A program made the translations under genes and the position numbers. The notes under the pieces were generated by a model. It searched no databases. It was not told the DNA's origin and saw only the letters and a program-made list of their open reading frames with translations. DNA of 64,000 nt from Tetragonia tetragonoides. Lineage: Eukaryota; Streptophyta; Magnoliopsida; Caryophyllales; Aizoaceae. Positions 1 to 12,838 of this stretch are shown in pieces (the first letter of the stretch is position 1; each line of letters begins with the position of its first letter). The stretch is from NCBI GenBank assembly GCA_038025085.1, contig CM076142.1:6360501-6424500 (forward strand), given 5' to 3'.

Positions 1-195
1 TCATATTATACTAATTTTTCCTAGTTATATTTGTAATTTCATATAATTATTAATTTATAATTTTGATTGGACCTTTAACTTATATGAGGATCTTTCGAAA
101 AATTATTATCTTATTATTTTATCGAAATTATTAATTTAGACCCTAGGCCCGAGTCGGGATCGAGCAAAATTATTATCTTAGAGAGATTCTTAATC

Positions 196-1109
196 GGAAC
201 TGCCCAACATAAATTCCAAATTACCAAACGCAAATCTTTTTAGTGCAATATTTCCCAAAGTACCCTTTTTAATTTTCAAAGCTAACTCCTTCCTCATTCT
301 TTTTCCTCTCAAATCTCCATGTTACATTCATTTTATTCATTGTAAATACACCTGAAACCTAAATTGAAAATCAACATGGATATGATTCATTTGATAAGAG
401 TAACACATTAAAAAAATAATGATGATATTCATGGTAGTTATTAAAATTAAAATTAAACTTCTTTTAACTATTCGCTGTTCATGTTTTTTGGGTGGTGCCG
501 TGGTGGCTTGAGTGACAGATGTGGGGTGACGCCGTGATGGCATCTGGGTGCCGTGATGGTATGGCGGCTGGCTGGGGAGTCCGGCGGAGAGAGAGAGAGA
601 AATAGAGTGTGACAGGGGGGTTGTTGCATTAGATCGATGATGACTAGGGGCCCAGTGGGGTTGAGGGGTTGAGGGGTTCGAGGGCGCGGTGGTGGGTGAA
701 GGGTTGACGCCTGACGGGGTCAGGGCGGTGGTGGAGGTTGACGGCGGCGCTGGGGCTGGGGTAGGGTTGTTGAATCACATTTGGTTTTTGACGTTTTCCT
801 GCTTCTTTATTTTTTTATTTTCATTTTTCTATAGTTTTTGTTATTGTTGGATTGTGGTGTCAGCGATGGTGATGGTGATGATGATGATGAATTGTGGTGT
901 TAGTGATCTGATGATGATTAATTGATGATAAAAACGAGAGAAAGAGAAAGATCGGTGATGGCTTAGATGACTGCCGGTTAAAGGATAATTGTTGATAATT
1001 CATTGAGAGAAAAGAGGAAGAGAGGGAAACTAATGAAAAGTTTGTTGGGGGTATCGTGAAAAAAGAAGATTTGCCTTAAGTAATTTGTGATTTACGTTTA
1101 ACAATTCCC
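196..1109. mobile_element. Mutator-like non-autonomous TIR element (copy I)
   Basis: The left end (GGAACTGCCCAACATAAATT) and the reverse complement of the right end (GGGAATTGTTAAACGTAAAT) are diverged forms of one long terminal inverted repeat. The same ends bound the elements at 15538-16509 and 50249-51110. The flanks 187-195 (ttcttaatc) and 1110-1118 (ttattaatt) agree at 7 of 9 bases, which fits a decayed 9-bp Mutator-type target duplication. The GC-rich interior (about 480-780) contrasts with the AT-rich flanks and could be captured host DNA, but I recognise no gene in it. No transposase is present. Confidence 0.55.
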
Positions 1110-1148
1110 TTATTAATTTATCGAGTATTAATTTAAAGAGGTTTTACT

Positions 1149-1622
1149 GTACTTCACTTTCTAAAAGACTGGCCTCAGGCGTATAAGTAATCTTGATTCT
1201 CTCTATGCAATAAACTCTTGATAGTTCTAAAATAACCCAAGCCCAATTCTGAAATCAAGCCTAAGCCTAACAACGATTGGGTGGGTCATTTGACTCATTT
1301 CTTCATAGTTGGGCCCTGGGCTATTGTGTATTTGTGGGACAATAAAATAGAGACACTCCGGCCTAAGAGGTGTCCAATTCCATATTTTACCAGAGATTAT
1401 AAGAGAGTGATGATAATATATAGCGAGTAGAGGTTGATTATGTCAACCGATCAGGTAGATATGCATGCATATTTGAAGGTGTTGGCCAATTATTGTGTGT
1501 GGAGATGTAGATTTGGCTGTTTGATATTTAACGAAATAAATTAGGAACTTCTTCATGATATGATATAATGAGTATGTCTAAGAATTACAGTCCGTGCAGA
1601 CTTGCAAATTGGCCATATTTAT
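1149..1622 (+). repeat. Duplicated segment, copy 1 (uninterrupted)
   Basis: This 0.47-kb stretch recurs at 4586-5421 in the same orientation with high similarity, from 'gtacttcactttctaaaag' to 'ggccatatttat'. It contains no coding sequence that I recognise. It serves as the empty-site reference for the insertion at 5030-5316 in copy 2. Confidence 0.8.
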
Positions 1623-1839
1623 ATGACCAAGTTTACTTAACAATAAAGAGCTGTTTATTGACCCAACAAATCTTTCTATTGTACTTGGCAAATCACCGTG
1701 CAGATTCACCTACTGACCTACAACTATCACATCTACAATCAGATCTCTCTTTGTGAATCACACAAAGTGAATCAAACTTGACAGGATAGTACACATTCAT
1801 ATGACATGCTCATTTATCTGAACTAACCACCATTTAAAA

Positions 1840-2175
1840 GAAAAAAATAAATAGATAATAAATAATACATTTGGATCTGCGGTAAATTATTTTATATTTT
1901 TTGTTCCCATTTGTTTGAAGAAATGGGACGTCATTGTTGGTAAAAATTTTTTTTTTTTTTCCTTTCTGGGTTTTGGGTTTTGGAAGAGAGATTTGGCTGG
2001 GTTTTGCTTTTTATACCCCAATAGTACCTCTTTTTAAGACTATAGAAATCCACGACATAACACAGCTCCACACAACATAATATAACCAAATAGTGTTTTT
2101 TCGAAGATTTCATCAACAACATTCTACGGAGTGATCCCAAGGTTTTGCTTTTAGCTTTTTCAGTTACTCTTATAG
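1840..2175 (+). pseudogene. Fragment of the unrecognised repeated gene family (5' part)
   Basis: This stretch is collinear with 18280-18570, 35480-35710 and 36425-36550. It has a purine/T-rich stretch, a TATA-like 'tttttatacccc', a conserved 'cacaacataatataacc' block, then a short reading frame (EDFINNILRSDPK). That frame matches ENFIDNLLQSDPKGWM at 35.7 kb and KDFIDNIVPSDTKEWM at 18.5 kb. Nothing follows it here, so this is a broken 5' piece. Its function is unknown. Confidence 0.5.
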
Positions 2176-2776
2176 AAGTTTTATCATATTGGGCCACGCG
2201 TTACTTAGTATTCTAGTAACACTAGCATGTCTTGCGTGGACTTAGTCCACCGTGACCAAAAATGTTAGCGAGAAATATTTAGGGACATAAAGGGTATGTT
2301 TAAAAAGATTTAGATCATTGGTCCACCATAGATTAAGTCTATACAAGTGTTTGTAATAGATGCTAAATCCATTGACCACCTTTCTTACCCCTTGTGTTTA
2401 TGGGTTTGAGCATTATTGAGATTTTTAACTAACTGGGGTAATCAGATCCGCGTAAATGAGCAATTTCTAAGTCAAGTGTCCCCAATCGTGGGCGAGTTCC
2501 ACACAATTTATAGTGCAAAAAAGAAAAACAAAAAGATCAGAGAGAGAAGCTTGAAAGCAATAAGACGATGAGTAAAGGTAAGAGAGGTGGTGGATGGTCG
2601 TGATTCCCAGCCAAAGTTGCACGGATACGGTGTGAATACGAGTACATGTATGGAGACAGCACGGATATGGGATACTGCAATTCAGAAAAAATAGGATACG
2701 AATACTACAATCAACCGTCATATATTAGGCAATGTAGATAGTGATTTTTGTACTAGTGACAAAAAGTTGTGTGGAC
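2176..2776. other. Intergenic, nothing recognised
   Basis: AT-rich DNA with short open frames but no codon pattern, splice context or family motif that I can support. Confidence 0.5.
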
Positions 2777-2779
2777 TTA

Positions 2780-3005
2780 GGGGTTGTTCTCTTCACCTTC
2801 TGTTTACTGAACTTATCTGCACAATACTAAACTGAACTGAAATTTACAGAATTGAACTAAATTTTTCTGAATTGAACTTATATTTAATGAATCTACAATT
2901 TCAAATAGTAAATTTGTTCTTTGGTTTACCAAATTCTACTGAATTTTTCTGAACTGGACTTCTTTTTACTGGATACTTCGGGAGGAAGTTGTGGAGAACC
3001 TGCCC
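2780..3005. mobile_element. PIF/Harbinger-like MITE
   Basis: The ends form an inverted pair (GGGGTTGTTCTC on the left; reverse complement of the right GGGCAGGTTCTC). TTA flanks both sides (2777-2779 and 3006-3008), the usual PIF/Harbinger target duplication. The interior is built from repeated 'gaattgaactt'-like words. A related element lies at 19322-19572. Confidence 0.5.
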
Positions 3006-3656
3006 TTAGTCTATGGTTGATCAATGGACTAAATCTTTTTTAATATATCGTCCCAAATTTTGCACTAATATTCTTGGTCCATAGTGTACTAATTCCACAC
3101 AAGACATACTACATATCATGAAGTTCAGGTCTCGTCATCTATTGGACTGTTTTTCACAATTGACATGGTTTGTTTTATCATAGAGACTTGTATTTCGACT
3201 TAGAAATAATGATTTGACAAACATGCAAATCCTTTGGAAGTTTAAAACACGAAGAGATGTTCTATTTGTACTGAATTTTCATGGTATTTATGATTAGTTG
3301 ATGCTAAAATTTTATTTTAATTCAGTTTCGTGTAAGTAATTATATCTTCAAAGTAGTTAGTGATGCTCTCAATTTTATGATTAAAATTATATTGCTTATC
3401 CTTTTTTGCCTATTGATGTGACGTACAACTATTTGTACAAGAAAAAAAAAAACCCGTATCAAAATAAATCGTAAGAAAAAAAAAATCGGATCAAAATAAA
3501 AAATTGGAAGAAAAAAATTGAAATCCTGGATGTATATCTTAAGGAATTATTTTGTTAAACATGTATATGTGAGGAAATCATACTTCCTAATCCTTACCTC
3601 TATCTAAACCTAATAGGTGTATATACTGGAAAATAGTTCTCAACGGAAGCTATGCA
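3006..3656. other. Intergenic, nothing recognised
   Basis: AT-rich sequence. A short imperfect repeat of A-runs with 'atcaaaataaa' lies near 3450-3510. I see no supported gene or element. Confidence 0.5.
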
Positions 3657-3938
3657 GGGGTGGTGTTCCAGTGATCTAAGTTTACTCTTAAATGGTTTGG
3701 TAAGGTAAGGTCATAGGTTCGAATCCCCATTCTTCCCATGCCTTGTGTGATTGTGTCTGCTGGCTTTTAGGAACTACACTAGCGTCTTGTTGGTGCTATG
3801 TTGACGGGTTCAATGTCTGCGCTGATTGTTCAGCTAGCCTGATATGTTCGCTATTGAACATGACAGTCCGAACATGACATAGTTGGGAGTGAATAGGTCG
3901 CCATTCACTTGCACCCTCTTTTACACGAGAAAAAAAAT
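3657..3938 (+). mobile_element. tRNA-derived SINE-like element
   Basis: The stretch has a pol III B-box (GGTTCGAATCC, about 3716-3726) preceded by an A-box-like 'tggtttggtaagg', and ends in an A-rich tail before 3940. No cloverleaf or CCA context is present, so it is not a tRNA gene. I found no clear target duplication. Confidence 0.45.
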
Positions 3939-3939
3939 A

Positions 3940-4175
3940 TTAAACATTTGTTTTTTGAAGGTCAAACTTAACAAACTTTGACCATTAATTTATGAAAATA
4001 TATAAAGTAAGATTCACAATATGAAAATACTTTTGTTATATTCATTTTTAAAAGTACTTTCACAAAATCATATTATTATAAATTTTATGCTCATATAATT
4101 GTAGTTATTTACGGTAAAAGTGATGTCTTAGAGACCATGAAAAAGTAAATGTATATTTTATGGGACGGAGGGAGT
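3940..4175. mobile_element. Stowaway-like MITE, left end lost
   Basis: The right end reads 'gggacggagggag' followed by TA, the Stowaway terminal motif (CTCCCTCCGTCCC on the other strand). The interior 'ggtcaaac...tttgacc...gagaccatgaaaaagt' resembles the MITE interiors at 21.2 and 33.7 kb. The left terminus is not recognisable next to the SINE tail. Confidence 0.45.
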
Positions 4176-4585
4176 AACATTTTTCAACGTATGTGAGTAC
4201 GTGATTAGATATGGGTAAGTGGGAGGGGTCCATATAACCGTACTGTACCGATCTAGTTAACCAATGGGTCATGGCTCATTTACACTTATAATGGGCCGAC
4301 CCATCTAAATTAGGAGGGTTATACCCGATCACAAATGAGTCAACCCACTTAATATTTTTTCAATTAAAAAACACTTTTAAAATTTTAAACGGGTTGACCC
4401 AACCCGTAACCATCCCAAATCATGACTGACTCGGCCCGACCCGACCGGGCCTGTTACCCAAGCCTATATGTGACCCCTAACTTTTTTTTTTTATTTTAAA
4501 ATATATTTTGGAGTCATTTTAACTTGTTTTATTATTTTTATTTTTAATTTTTTGTGACAATGGTTAATGCAAGGTCGTTTTACAA
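4176..4585. other. Intergenic with GGGTC/GACCC-rich block
   Basis: Positions 4230-4460 are rich in 'gggtc' and 'gacccg' words on both strands, like the small elements at 5030-5316 and 62594-62839. I could not fix its ends. Confidence 0.3.
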
Positions 4586-5421
4586 GTACTTCACTTTCTA
4601 AAAGGCTGGAATTGAAATGGGCTAGGCTAGGCCTCAGGCGTATAAGTAATCTTGATTCTCTCTATGCAATAAACTCTTGATAGTTCTGAAATAACCCAAG
4701 CCCAATTCTGAAATCAAGCCTAAGCCAAACAACGATAGGGTGGGTCATTTGACACATTTCTTAATAGTTCGGCCCTGGGCTATTGTGTTTTGTGTATTTG
4801 TGGGGGCAACAAAACAGAGACACTCAGGGCCAAGAGGTGTCCAATTCCATATTTACCAGAATGATGGGACTATAAGAGCGTGACGGGTTTTTCACTATAA
4901 GAGTGTGACGGGTTGATAATATATAGGGAGTAGAGGTTGATTATGTCAACCGATCAGGTAGATATGCATGCATATTTGAAGGTGTTGGCGAATTATTGTG
5001 GGCGGAGATGTAGATTTGGCTGTGTGATAGACCTGACAAATGGGTCGGTCAGGTCGGGTTTGGGTCGGGTCAAAAACGGGTTGGGTTAAATACGGGTCGG
5101 TCAGATACGGGTCGAAAACATCGGGTCAAATACGGATTCGGTTTTGGGTTACCCAACGAATTTGACAAATATTGTCTCACACCTTTCGGGATTCGAATCG
5201 GGTCATTTCGGTCTCGGGTCAAAACAGGTCGGGTCATTTCGGGTTTGAATCTTTTCAGATCGGATTTCGATCGGGTATGTAGCAGTTCGGATCGGGTCAG
5301 TTTTTGCCAACTCTACTATTTGATATTCAACGAAATAAATTAGAAACTTCTTCATGATATGATATGATGAGTATGTTTAAGAATTACTGTCCGTGCACAC
5401 ATGCAAATTGGCCATATTTAT
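4586..5421 (+). repeat. Duplicated segment, copy 2 (interrupted)
   Basis: Same sequence as 1149-1622, but interrupted by the element at 5030-5316. It also holds a local duplication of 'actataagagygtgacgggt' around 4869-4915. Comparison with copy 1 defines the insertion point. Confidence 0.8.
5030..5316. mobile_element. Small GGGTCGG-rich TIR element, Mutator-type target duplication
   Basis: This block is absent from the paralogous segment at 1.5 kb, where the empty site reads 'tgtttgata'. Here the flanks are 'tgtgtgata' (5021-5029) and 'tatttgata' (5317-5325), each one change from the empty site. That gives a 9-bp target duplication. The ends are 'gacctgacaaatggg' and 'tttttgccaactctac'. An inverted relative is at 62594-62839. 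There is no coding capacity. Confidence 0.65.
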
Positions 5422-6139
5422 CTTCTCTACGTTACTATATGCACAATCATATAGTGTTATTGGTCAATGTTGGATTATGTGCACACAAGACATGCTAAAA
5501 GTCCCAAATTCAAATTGGGTACGATCGGAGATCATCAAGATGACTTGGCTATTGATGTATATATAAGATGGATGAGCCTCGAAACAAACATGCCATCAAA
5601 GCCTCATACAATCAAAGACTTTAAAGCCCAAATTAAGGGGTATAAAAGAGTCAAGACCTTTACTTGTGAGTTATGATAGTGAAGGTAAAATGTTGTCTCA
5701 AAAAAAAAAAAAAGAATCATCCATGTTGTCTTTAGGTTTCTTTGCAATAATTTGAGGGAATGATAATAGATTAGAACGCATTGAGAGGAAAAAGAATAAG
5801 TGCTTTACAAATGAAAAGGGTAATTAGGAAATATGGTAAAAAAAAAAAAGATTTACGTTGAGTAAAATAGGATTTATATTGAGTAAAATAGGATTTATGT
5901 TAAGCAATTCCGTAAGAATATATTTAAAAAGATTTATATCATTGGTCTATCATGGACTAACTCCACACAAGGTTTTGTACTTCTTTGCTACCTACCAGGC
6001 TACAAGCCTACCACTCTTTGCACTTGTTGGGCTTGCACTATTCTTTGGGCTTCCTGGGGTCTTGGAGTTGGGTTGTAATACCAAATCTCTACAAAAACTT
6101 GTGTGGATTTAGTTTATGGTGGACCAATATTTAGAGTCA
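5422..6139. other. Intergenic, nothing recognised
   Basis: Short open frames only. A 17-bp word (gagtaaaataggattta) is directly repeated around 5860-5897. No motif supports a gene. Confidence 0.45.
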
Positions 6140-6405
6140 TCCCTACTTTATCTTGAGCTACTCCCCTTTAAAATTGGAGCCACCACTACTTTATCTGGAG
6201 CCATCCCCCTCTAAAAGTGGAGTCACCCCTACTTCACCTAGAGCCACCCCTCAAAATTATACTTAGCACTATCCCTACTTCACCTAAAGCCACCCCCCTA
6301 CTTTACCTGGAGCCACCCCTTACTTTACCTGAAGCCACCCCTCAAAATTACTTTACCTGGAGCCACTCCCTACTTCATTTGGAGCCACCCCTCAAAATTA
6401 CTTGG
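6140..6405. repeat. Imperfect minisatellite (ggagccacccct words)
   Basis: Repeated variants of 'tactttacctggagccaccc' and 'cctcaaaattac' are spaced at about 22-45 bp. The 67-residue open frame across it (ESPLLHLEPPL and similar) is just the translated repeat. Confidence 0.6.
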
Positions 6406-6587
6406 TCCATAATAGACTAAATCCACACAAGACATGCTGACAAATCTCATATCATGCCTCGTGAGTTCTATCTTACTTTGTACTCCATCTTGGACCTATT
6501 CGCTTTTCTTTTTCTTTTTTATTTGACCTTCCCTATTCGCTTTTCTTTGTTCTTTTATTTTTTTGACCTTCCCTAGTCGCTTATTTG

Positions 6588-7351
6588 CAGGCCCGTCCCT
6601 TGGGGCGTGCGAGATGTGTGGCCGCACAGGGCCTCCAAAGTTTTGGGGCCCAATAATTATTTTTTCAGTCTTTGTTCAACATCAATCGTGATACTGGTAT
6701 AGCAAAATGGGAAGGCTTAACAGACTCACCACAATCAATTGCTTCAATTTCCAAACAACTAGACCCTCCATCTCCCCCTCTCTCTCATCCTCTCTTTTCT
6801 CACTTGCCGAAACAGGGCCTTCCATTATTGCTCATTTCAATTCCCTAAAAATTACAATGGCTCTTGCCAGAGGAAGGTCAGATCCAATTTACTTTCTTTG
6901 AATTTGGCTCTTTTTTAGGAGGATGGGACTCATGGGAGAGAGGAAAGCATATGAAGCATTTATTATATGAAAACTTATTCCTCAAAACTTATCGTTAAAC
7001 ATCCGTTAAACATTCATTTATCTACCCTTAAAACTTATCAAAAAACAAAAAATCTACCATCAAAATACATTCACTTACCTGTATTTTTGTCATCTTTCTT
7101 CGTTGAAGGTTGGTAGGAGTATATCTTAAATTCAATTCACTGAAAGGCTATCCAGTGATTTTAGGCGTCCTTATTTCGATTTTATGTTCTCAACTTTGAT
7201 CCTTATTTTGCGTGATACGATTATCTAAAATCAATGAATATTATACCAATTTTTTATTTTGAGTTTTGAATTAAAATTTTGGTTTAACATGTGAACTCAT
7301 GAAACAAGGGCCTAATTTTTCAGTTTAGCATAGGGCCTCCAAATTCACAGG
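6588..7351. mobile_element. hAT-like non-autonomous insertion
   Basis: An exact 8-bp direct repeat 'cttatttg' flanks it (6580-6587 and 7352-7359), the hAT target length. It begins CAGGCCCGTCCC, a typical hAT-like terminus shared with 25882. The right end (…aaattcacagg) is not a clear inverted copy, so the class is inferred mainly from the left end and the duplication. No transposase is seen. Confidence 0.5.
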
Positions 7352-7359
7352 CTTATTTG

Positions 7360-10199
7360 ATTAATAGATACTGTAGTCCTCTAGATATGAATAATGCCAC
7401 CTAGCTCAATTTGTCAAATATTTGAGAAACTAGTAACCGTGTAAAGTGTGATGCATGGGCTGAAAAATGAGTTTCGATAATAAATCAATAACGTGAGTTG
7501 AGCGTGAATTAGAACTTAGAAGCAATCGACTTCACTACATTTTTCTTTTTGTGCAATTATTTTGAGGTAATGCACGCACGTGTTGGGTGACAAATGACAA
7601 TAAACTCTTAAGTGTACAATAATACCCCTAAATGAATATAATGTTATAGATATTTTTAAGGGTTTTTTGCCTAAAACTACCTTCGGTTTAGCACTTTTTA
7701 AAAAAAACTATCTTACTTTCGCGATTTTGTGAAAAACTACCTTGTTTCCATTTTTTTTTTGCGAAAGACTACCATTTGACGGAAAAATGACTAACGGGGT
7801 TAACTTTGAGTGTGAACAACTTGATTTGACCATAATACCCCTCATTTATGAACCAAAAACACGTTGATTTGACCATAATACCCCTCAACCCATTCATAAT
7901 TATCGTCCCTCCATGGCAAGTTTACACCAGAAAAATAAATCTCCATGAAACCTTCTCTCCCAGTGCCCAGAAACATCTGTCAAAAAATGAAATGCTCACA
8001 CCCCCAGTACCCCACCAAACAAATGCAAACACTAAAATAAGAAATTCAATTCTCCATGAAATCGTGCTCTGCTAATTTTCAATTCTAACTTAAAACCCCC
8101 TTTACCGTTTCTTTGATCGATCCCCTTTTCGTCATCAAATTTGGGGGTTTTTCGTCCCACCATTTTTACGAAGCTTCCTTACTCTATTCCTCTCCATTTT
8201 TCAATCATCCCCTTCCCTGTAAAACGTTAAAGAAGCTTGCCCACTTGTAACCTGCAGTTCAAATTCGTACACATTTGAAAGCATCAAACACGCAATTTCT
8301 TAAAGTTTTATGGTTTTCAAATCGATTGTATTATTCAGGGATTTAGGGTTTTATAATTGAAATCCACAGAGTTGGGTTTTATTATTGAATTTCTCAAACA
8401 ACTCTTTTTCGTTGAAGGTGAAGAAAAGAGGAACAATGGTCAACTTTGTCTTGATTTTTGCTGTTCTTTTGGTGGTTGGTGTGGGTGATGGCAGTGAAGA
8501 AAAGAGGAACAATGGTCAACTTCATCAACGCCTTCGACCGAGCTAGAGGTACAGGGCGAATGGCGATACCCTGCATCTCCACTCTGACATTTTTACCCCA
8601 TTGCTACTCTTCTGGACACCTTGTATTTCATGACAATGATCTCGGCCATGTCAAAGAGCCAAGAGTTTTCTTTTTTTTTTTTTTAATTTGAGTGGAGGTT
8701 ATGCAAATTTTTATAAGTATCTCAATTACATAGAAATCAAAAGATGCTCCAACATTTATAAGTATCTATCAAGACCTTTGTATATTAAATGTGCATTCTC
8801 AATGACCTGAAAAGAAGTATGGTTATATAGATTCTCAATGGTGACAATGCATTAATCAATTATGGGATAGCCATTAGCCACGTATGATATAAGCCTTCAT
8901 CGCATGCTTTCATTTTTTTAAATTTATTTTCCTAATTAATAGGTTATTATGCAAATTTCTTATCTTTAAACTTTCCACTATCACTCAAATTCTATCATGA
9001 TTTATTTTAATTGTTGTTTAGTGATGTGGCATATCCGCATATCTCTATACTTTTTGATAATGTTGCATATATAGTTGGATAATTATTGACTGATTAGCAA
9101 CTTGTTTTTGAAGTCATTTAATAAAGCCATTTGCATTTCTTACTCTATTTTTTTTATTGATAGCTATTTTATTATTTAAATTTACCATTATGATAAGGAA
9201 AAATAAGTAAGAAATTTGGTCTCACACTGTAAAGAGAATGCAAAAGTATTATTGAGTCAAATATTTTGAATGGAGCGTGCATGGTTTGGGAAGGGCCGGG
9301 GGTTGTTTGATAACGTACGACTGCAAATTTGCATGGACATGGTAATGTTGTCCTTTTTGAAGTTTTTGTCATACATATCTCTACAGCTATTGGTTGGTAC
9401 ATGTCTATATACCACAACAAGTAGAGTACCACTAATAGGAAACGGAAACGTACAACAGCACACTACCATACCACTAAAAAGTCTGGTGCTTCATTTAATG
9501 ATCAAGAGAATCCTTTTCCTTCCTTCCCACTATTCTAATGATAATTTGCCATATCTCTCCCATGTCAATTCTCACATCACATTTGCACATACTCAATTTC
9601 ACTCATCCTAAACTTCATAAGAGCATCATTATCCCTAATACAGATAACAGTCTAGTCGATTAGGCCATTGGATGTGACAAAACTAAAGACAATCCGAACT
9701 TGTAGGCCAGTTCATTTGAGCATGTCATGCTACCTTTCATCTTACACTTACATTATCCCTTTTGATAATCTCTACCATATAAAGCTACAAATTTTTGCCT
9801 AATCTCATAATTAGGAAGGATCCTAATCTTACTATAGGGTAACATTAACTGTGCAAGTGGGAGAGGGGAAGGAGAGAGAGTGATATAAAGGAAGAGGAAG
9901 GAGAGAAATAGTATGGAGGTTTCAACTTTTAAGATCATGATTTAACCATTGATATAAAGTCGACCCCTCATCTAGTTAGTCACTTCTACAACTCATTTTC
10001 TATTCAATGGACTTTAACAATTTTATCAGAAGTTAGTGTTCTCACTTCTCACTATATAATACACAAGCAACAATGGGTAAACATAAATATAAGACAATTA
10101 TACTATACGGTCTCACTTTGAGACGACAGATTAAAAAAATTTAACAAAAAGTGTTACTTTAAAATTTAAAACAAAATAATCAACCATCTAAAACACCAG
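7360..10199. other. Intergenic, low-complexity and small repeats only
   Basis: 7670-7870 contains spaced 'aaaactacc' words typical of decayed plant repeats. The phrase 'ttgatttgaccataatacccctca' is duplicated at about 7830 and 7862. A 26-bp segment starting 'aagaaaagaggaacaatgg' occurs at 8421 and again at 8498. I see no gene; the open frames here lack any recognised motif. Confidence 0.45.
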
Positions 10200-11015
10200 T
10201 ATAAGGTTCCTAACCATTTGTTGATCTTCACAAAACGCTCTCATTAGAAAGACTTTCAAAAATGAGAATGACTTTCTTCTCGAGATTAAATTTTCCATGT
10301 TCTTGAAATTCGTAAACTGAAGAATTTTCAACCAGTTTCAAAACTTCCAATACACTCTCATCCACATCAAAATCAGACCACATCAAAATCAGAACAATCA
10401 CATTGACTAAAACAATCATAACCGAGAATAGCAGAATTGACCTTCATCTGATTCTTCCATTAGCTCACTAATATCATTGTCTATAGAAGACACAACAACA
10501 CTACCAATAAAACTCATGCCGTCATCATCAAAACTATTTTGACGAGAGCTAGAAACAGACGTCAACGATCTACATAATCTCTTTCATTACATCAAACTAA
10601 AACACATCTATCACTACTAAGCATAGGCCAGACCCCTCTAACGCATTCTCTCCATTCTCTTAATCGAATGGCTTAAAGATAGCACACTCTGGGTCGACCA
10701 ATTGTGTTTATTTGTTGCCAACACTGAGATTTTCCAAATTAAGTGATTCATAAACTCCAATCTTGTAACAATTACCATCCGATACTTCCTTCAAATAGCT
10801 ACTAGCATCACTCCCGTTGAGAGTGAGACAATTATTACCAAAAAATAAGTCCTGGCAATAAGATGAGGACACCACAGGAAGAACGCCTTGAGCCCCTTTA
10901 AAACTCATCACCTCACTAGTACAATGCAAGAAATCAGAAAAAAAACGTTCCCATGGATTACAAGAAGGCCTCCCATGAACACAAACCGGAAACTTAGTCC
11001 CTCTAATTTTAGAGC
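10200..11015 (-). pseudogene. Degenerate coding remnant, unrecognised
   Basis: Reading the minus strand from about 11015, a coherent protein-like stretch runs to 10708 (…GTKFPVCVHGRPSCNPWERF…, then SSYCQDLFFGNNCLTLNGSD and SDGNCYKIGVYESLNLENLS) and stops. More protein-like but interrupted sequence follows to about 10228. Residue composition looks like real coding sequence rather than a random frame, but I know no family for it and there is no convincing start. It could be a decayed host gene or transposon gene. Confidence 0.3.
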
Positions 11016-11304
11016 AAGCTTAAATTTTCAATTACTGGCTAAAATTTTGCAACTTTATGTTTATTGAAGCCATAATTTTTTTGGGTTCGGTATGGGAGAG
11101 AATTAGCTATGCTTCTTTTGATTTTTATTGTTTGTACTCATGATGTGGAAGCTCAATTTAATTCCTATAGAAACTTATGTTGCTTATGATTTTGGTCAAT
11201 TCTTTCTTTTTTCTGTTCCTATTCATGATTTAGAATTTGTTCTTGAACTTTGAGATATATAATTCCTATAATTTGTCTACATATGTACATGTGTTTGCTA
11301 ATTA

Positions 11305-11573
11305 CTCCCTCCGTTCCGTTCAAACGCTCCCATTTGCTTTTGGCACAAAAAACAAGGAAAAATTATTTTGCCATCTACTTTCCCCATATACCCTCAACAT
11401 TAACATGAGTGGAGAGAGACTTGAGGAGAGAGAAAAAAGAGGGTGGGGCTTGGGTTTTAATGGGGGTAATATTGTAAATGATTAGTAAATTTCTTACCAA
11501 CTAAAGAAATGGGAGTGTTTGTATGAAACATCCATTTTAGGCAAATGGGAGCGTTTGAACGGAACGGAGGTAG
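11305..11573. mobile_element. Stowaway MITE
   Basis: Long near-perfect terminal inverted repeats: CTCCCTCCGTTCCGTTCAAA… on the left, and its complement ending GGAACGGAGGTAG on the right. TA dinucleotides flank both sides (11303-11304, 11574-11575). 269 bp, no coding capacity. Confidence 0.85.
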
Positions 11574-11950
11574 TACTACATTGGACGAGATATACTCACT
11601 ATTAGGATTGGATTTCACTTGCACGAAGGCCCGACATCTTATCTTATTCAACAAATTTATGTTCTGTTAAACCCTAATGATGATATTTGATTCCCATGCA
11701 CCAAGCATATGTCAAAACACACTCAATTACAATTTACAAACACCCCTATTCAAGATTAATCTATATCTCCAACTCAACCCGATATTTTTTTTTCATGTTT
11801 TCCTTTGGTGATTGGAGGATTACAAGTGGCTGGTTGGTTTCATGAAGCTAGATTCTTTTTGCTCATTAACGTTCTTACTTTGTCTAAATGCTTTTTTGAA
11901 ACAGGAAGGTTCAGATTTCGAGCGCCAGTTATGGACCCGCGTAAGTCCAC

Positions 11951-12142
11951 CTTCTGATGCTCTCTGTTTTTTCATTCCCAAATTCGGATGATGTCCTTGT
12001 TTCTCATTTCCATGTATGCCTACGCACATACACAGTTTGCGTCCCCCAACAAGGCTTCTGATGCTCTCTTATTATTCTCAAATTCGGAATGATGTCCTTG
12101 TTTTTCATATCCATGTATGCCTACGCACAAACACAGTTTGCA
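11951..12142 (+). repeat. Tandem duplication of ~100 bp
   Basis: Two copies of 'cttctgatgctctct…cacagtttgc' start at 11951 and 12055 with a few differences. They lie just downstream of 'gaaacag|gaaggttcag…gcg|gtaagt', which looks like a small exon with splice sites (about 11905-11940). They may therefore sit in an intron of the gene represented by the exons at 12839 and 13228. Confidence 0.6.
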
Positions 12143-12418
12143 TTGATACCTCACCCCTGAAAGGCCTCCCCAACAAGACAAAACTACATCCGTTACCCAT
12201 ACACACTCAATATCAACCATTTTGATATAGGGGCACTAGCTAACTGAATTCTTTTGATATAGGAACGCTAGCTAACAGAATTCTTGTGTATTGTGTGACA
12301 CTGCTATGTGTAATGTGTGACACTACTGCTTGTATGTTATCATCCTGGTTATGAATGGTTAGTTATAGCTTCTCACCATGCATATTGATTATTCCCATGT
12401 GAAGTTAGGATGTTATAA

Positions 12419-12552
<134 letters not shown>

Positions 12553-12838
12553 TCTATCACTCTTTTCTGGGCCATACAACCTTAGACTTTGGGATTATAT
12601 GCTCTTGGTGTAAGCGTCAATATAGGGTCATGCTTACTCAAATTGAAGTAAATAGATAAAATCAAACTGGCCTCTTAGAGGTTCCCATCCAATTCTGCGT
12701 TCCATAGATATTCCAAGTATAATCTGTAGTATGAGATCTCTTCTTTTCTTATTAGTTCTCTTTTTCTTAGATTTCTACTTAGTTCCTCCTCTTATTTGTC
12801 TCGACTCTCATGGTAAGATAATTTACAATTTCTCTCAG

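Noticed and set aside
3657..3938. Possible tRNA gene from the B-box GGTTCGAATCC
   Set aside because: No cloverleaf can be drawn and an A tail follows, so a SINE is the better reading. The same applies at 15929-16122 and 49780-49925.
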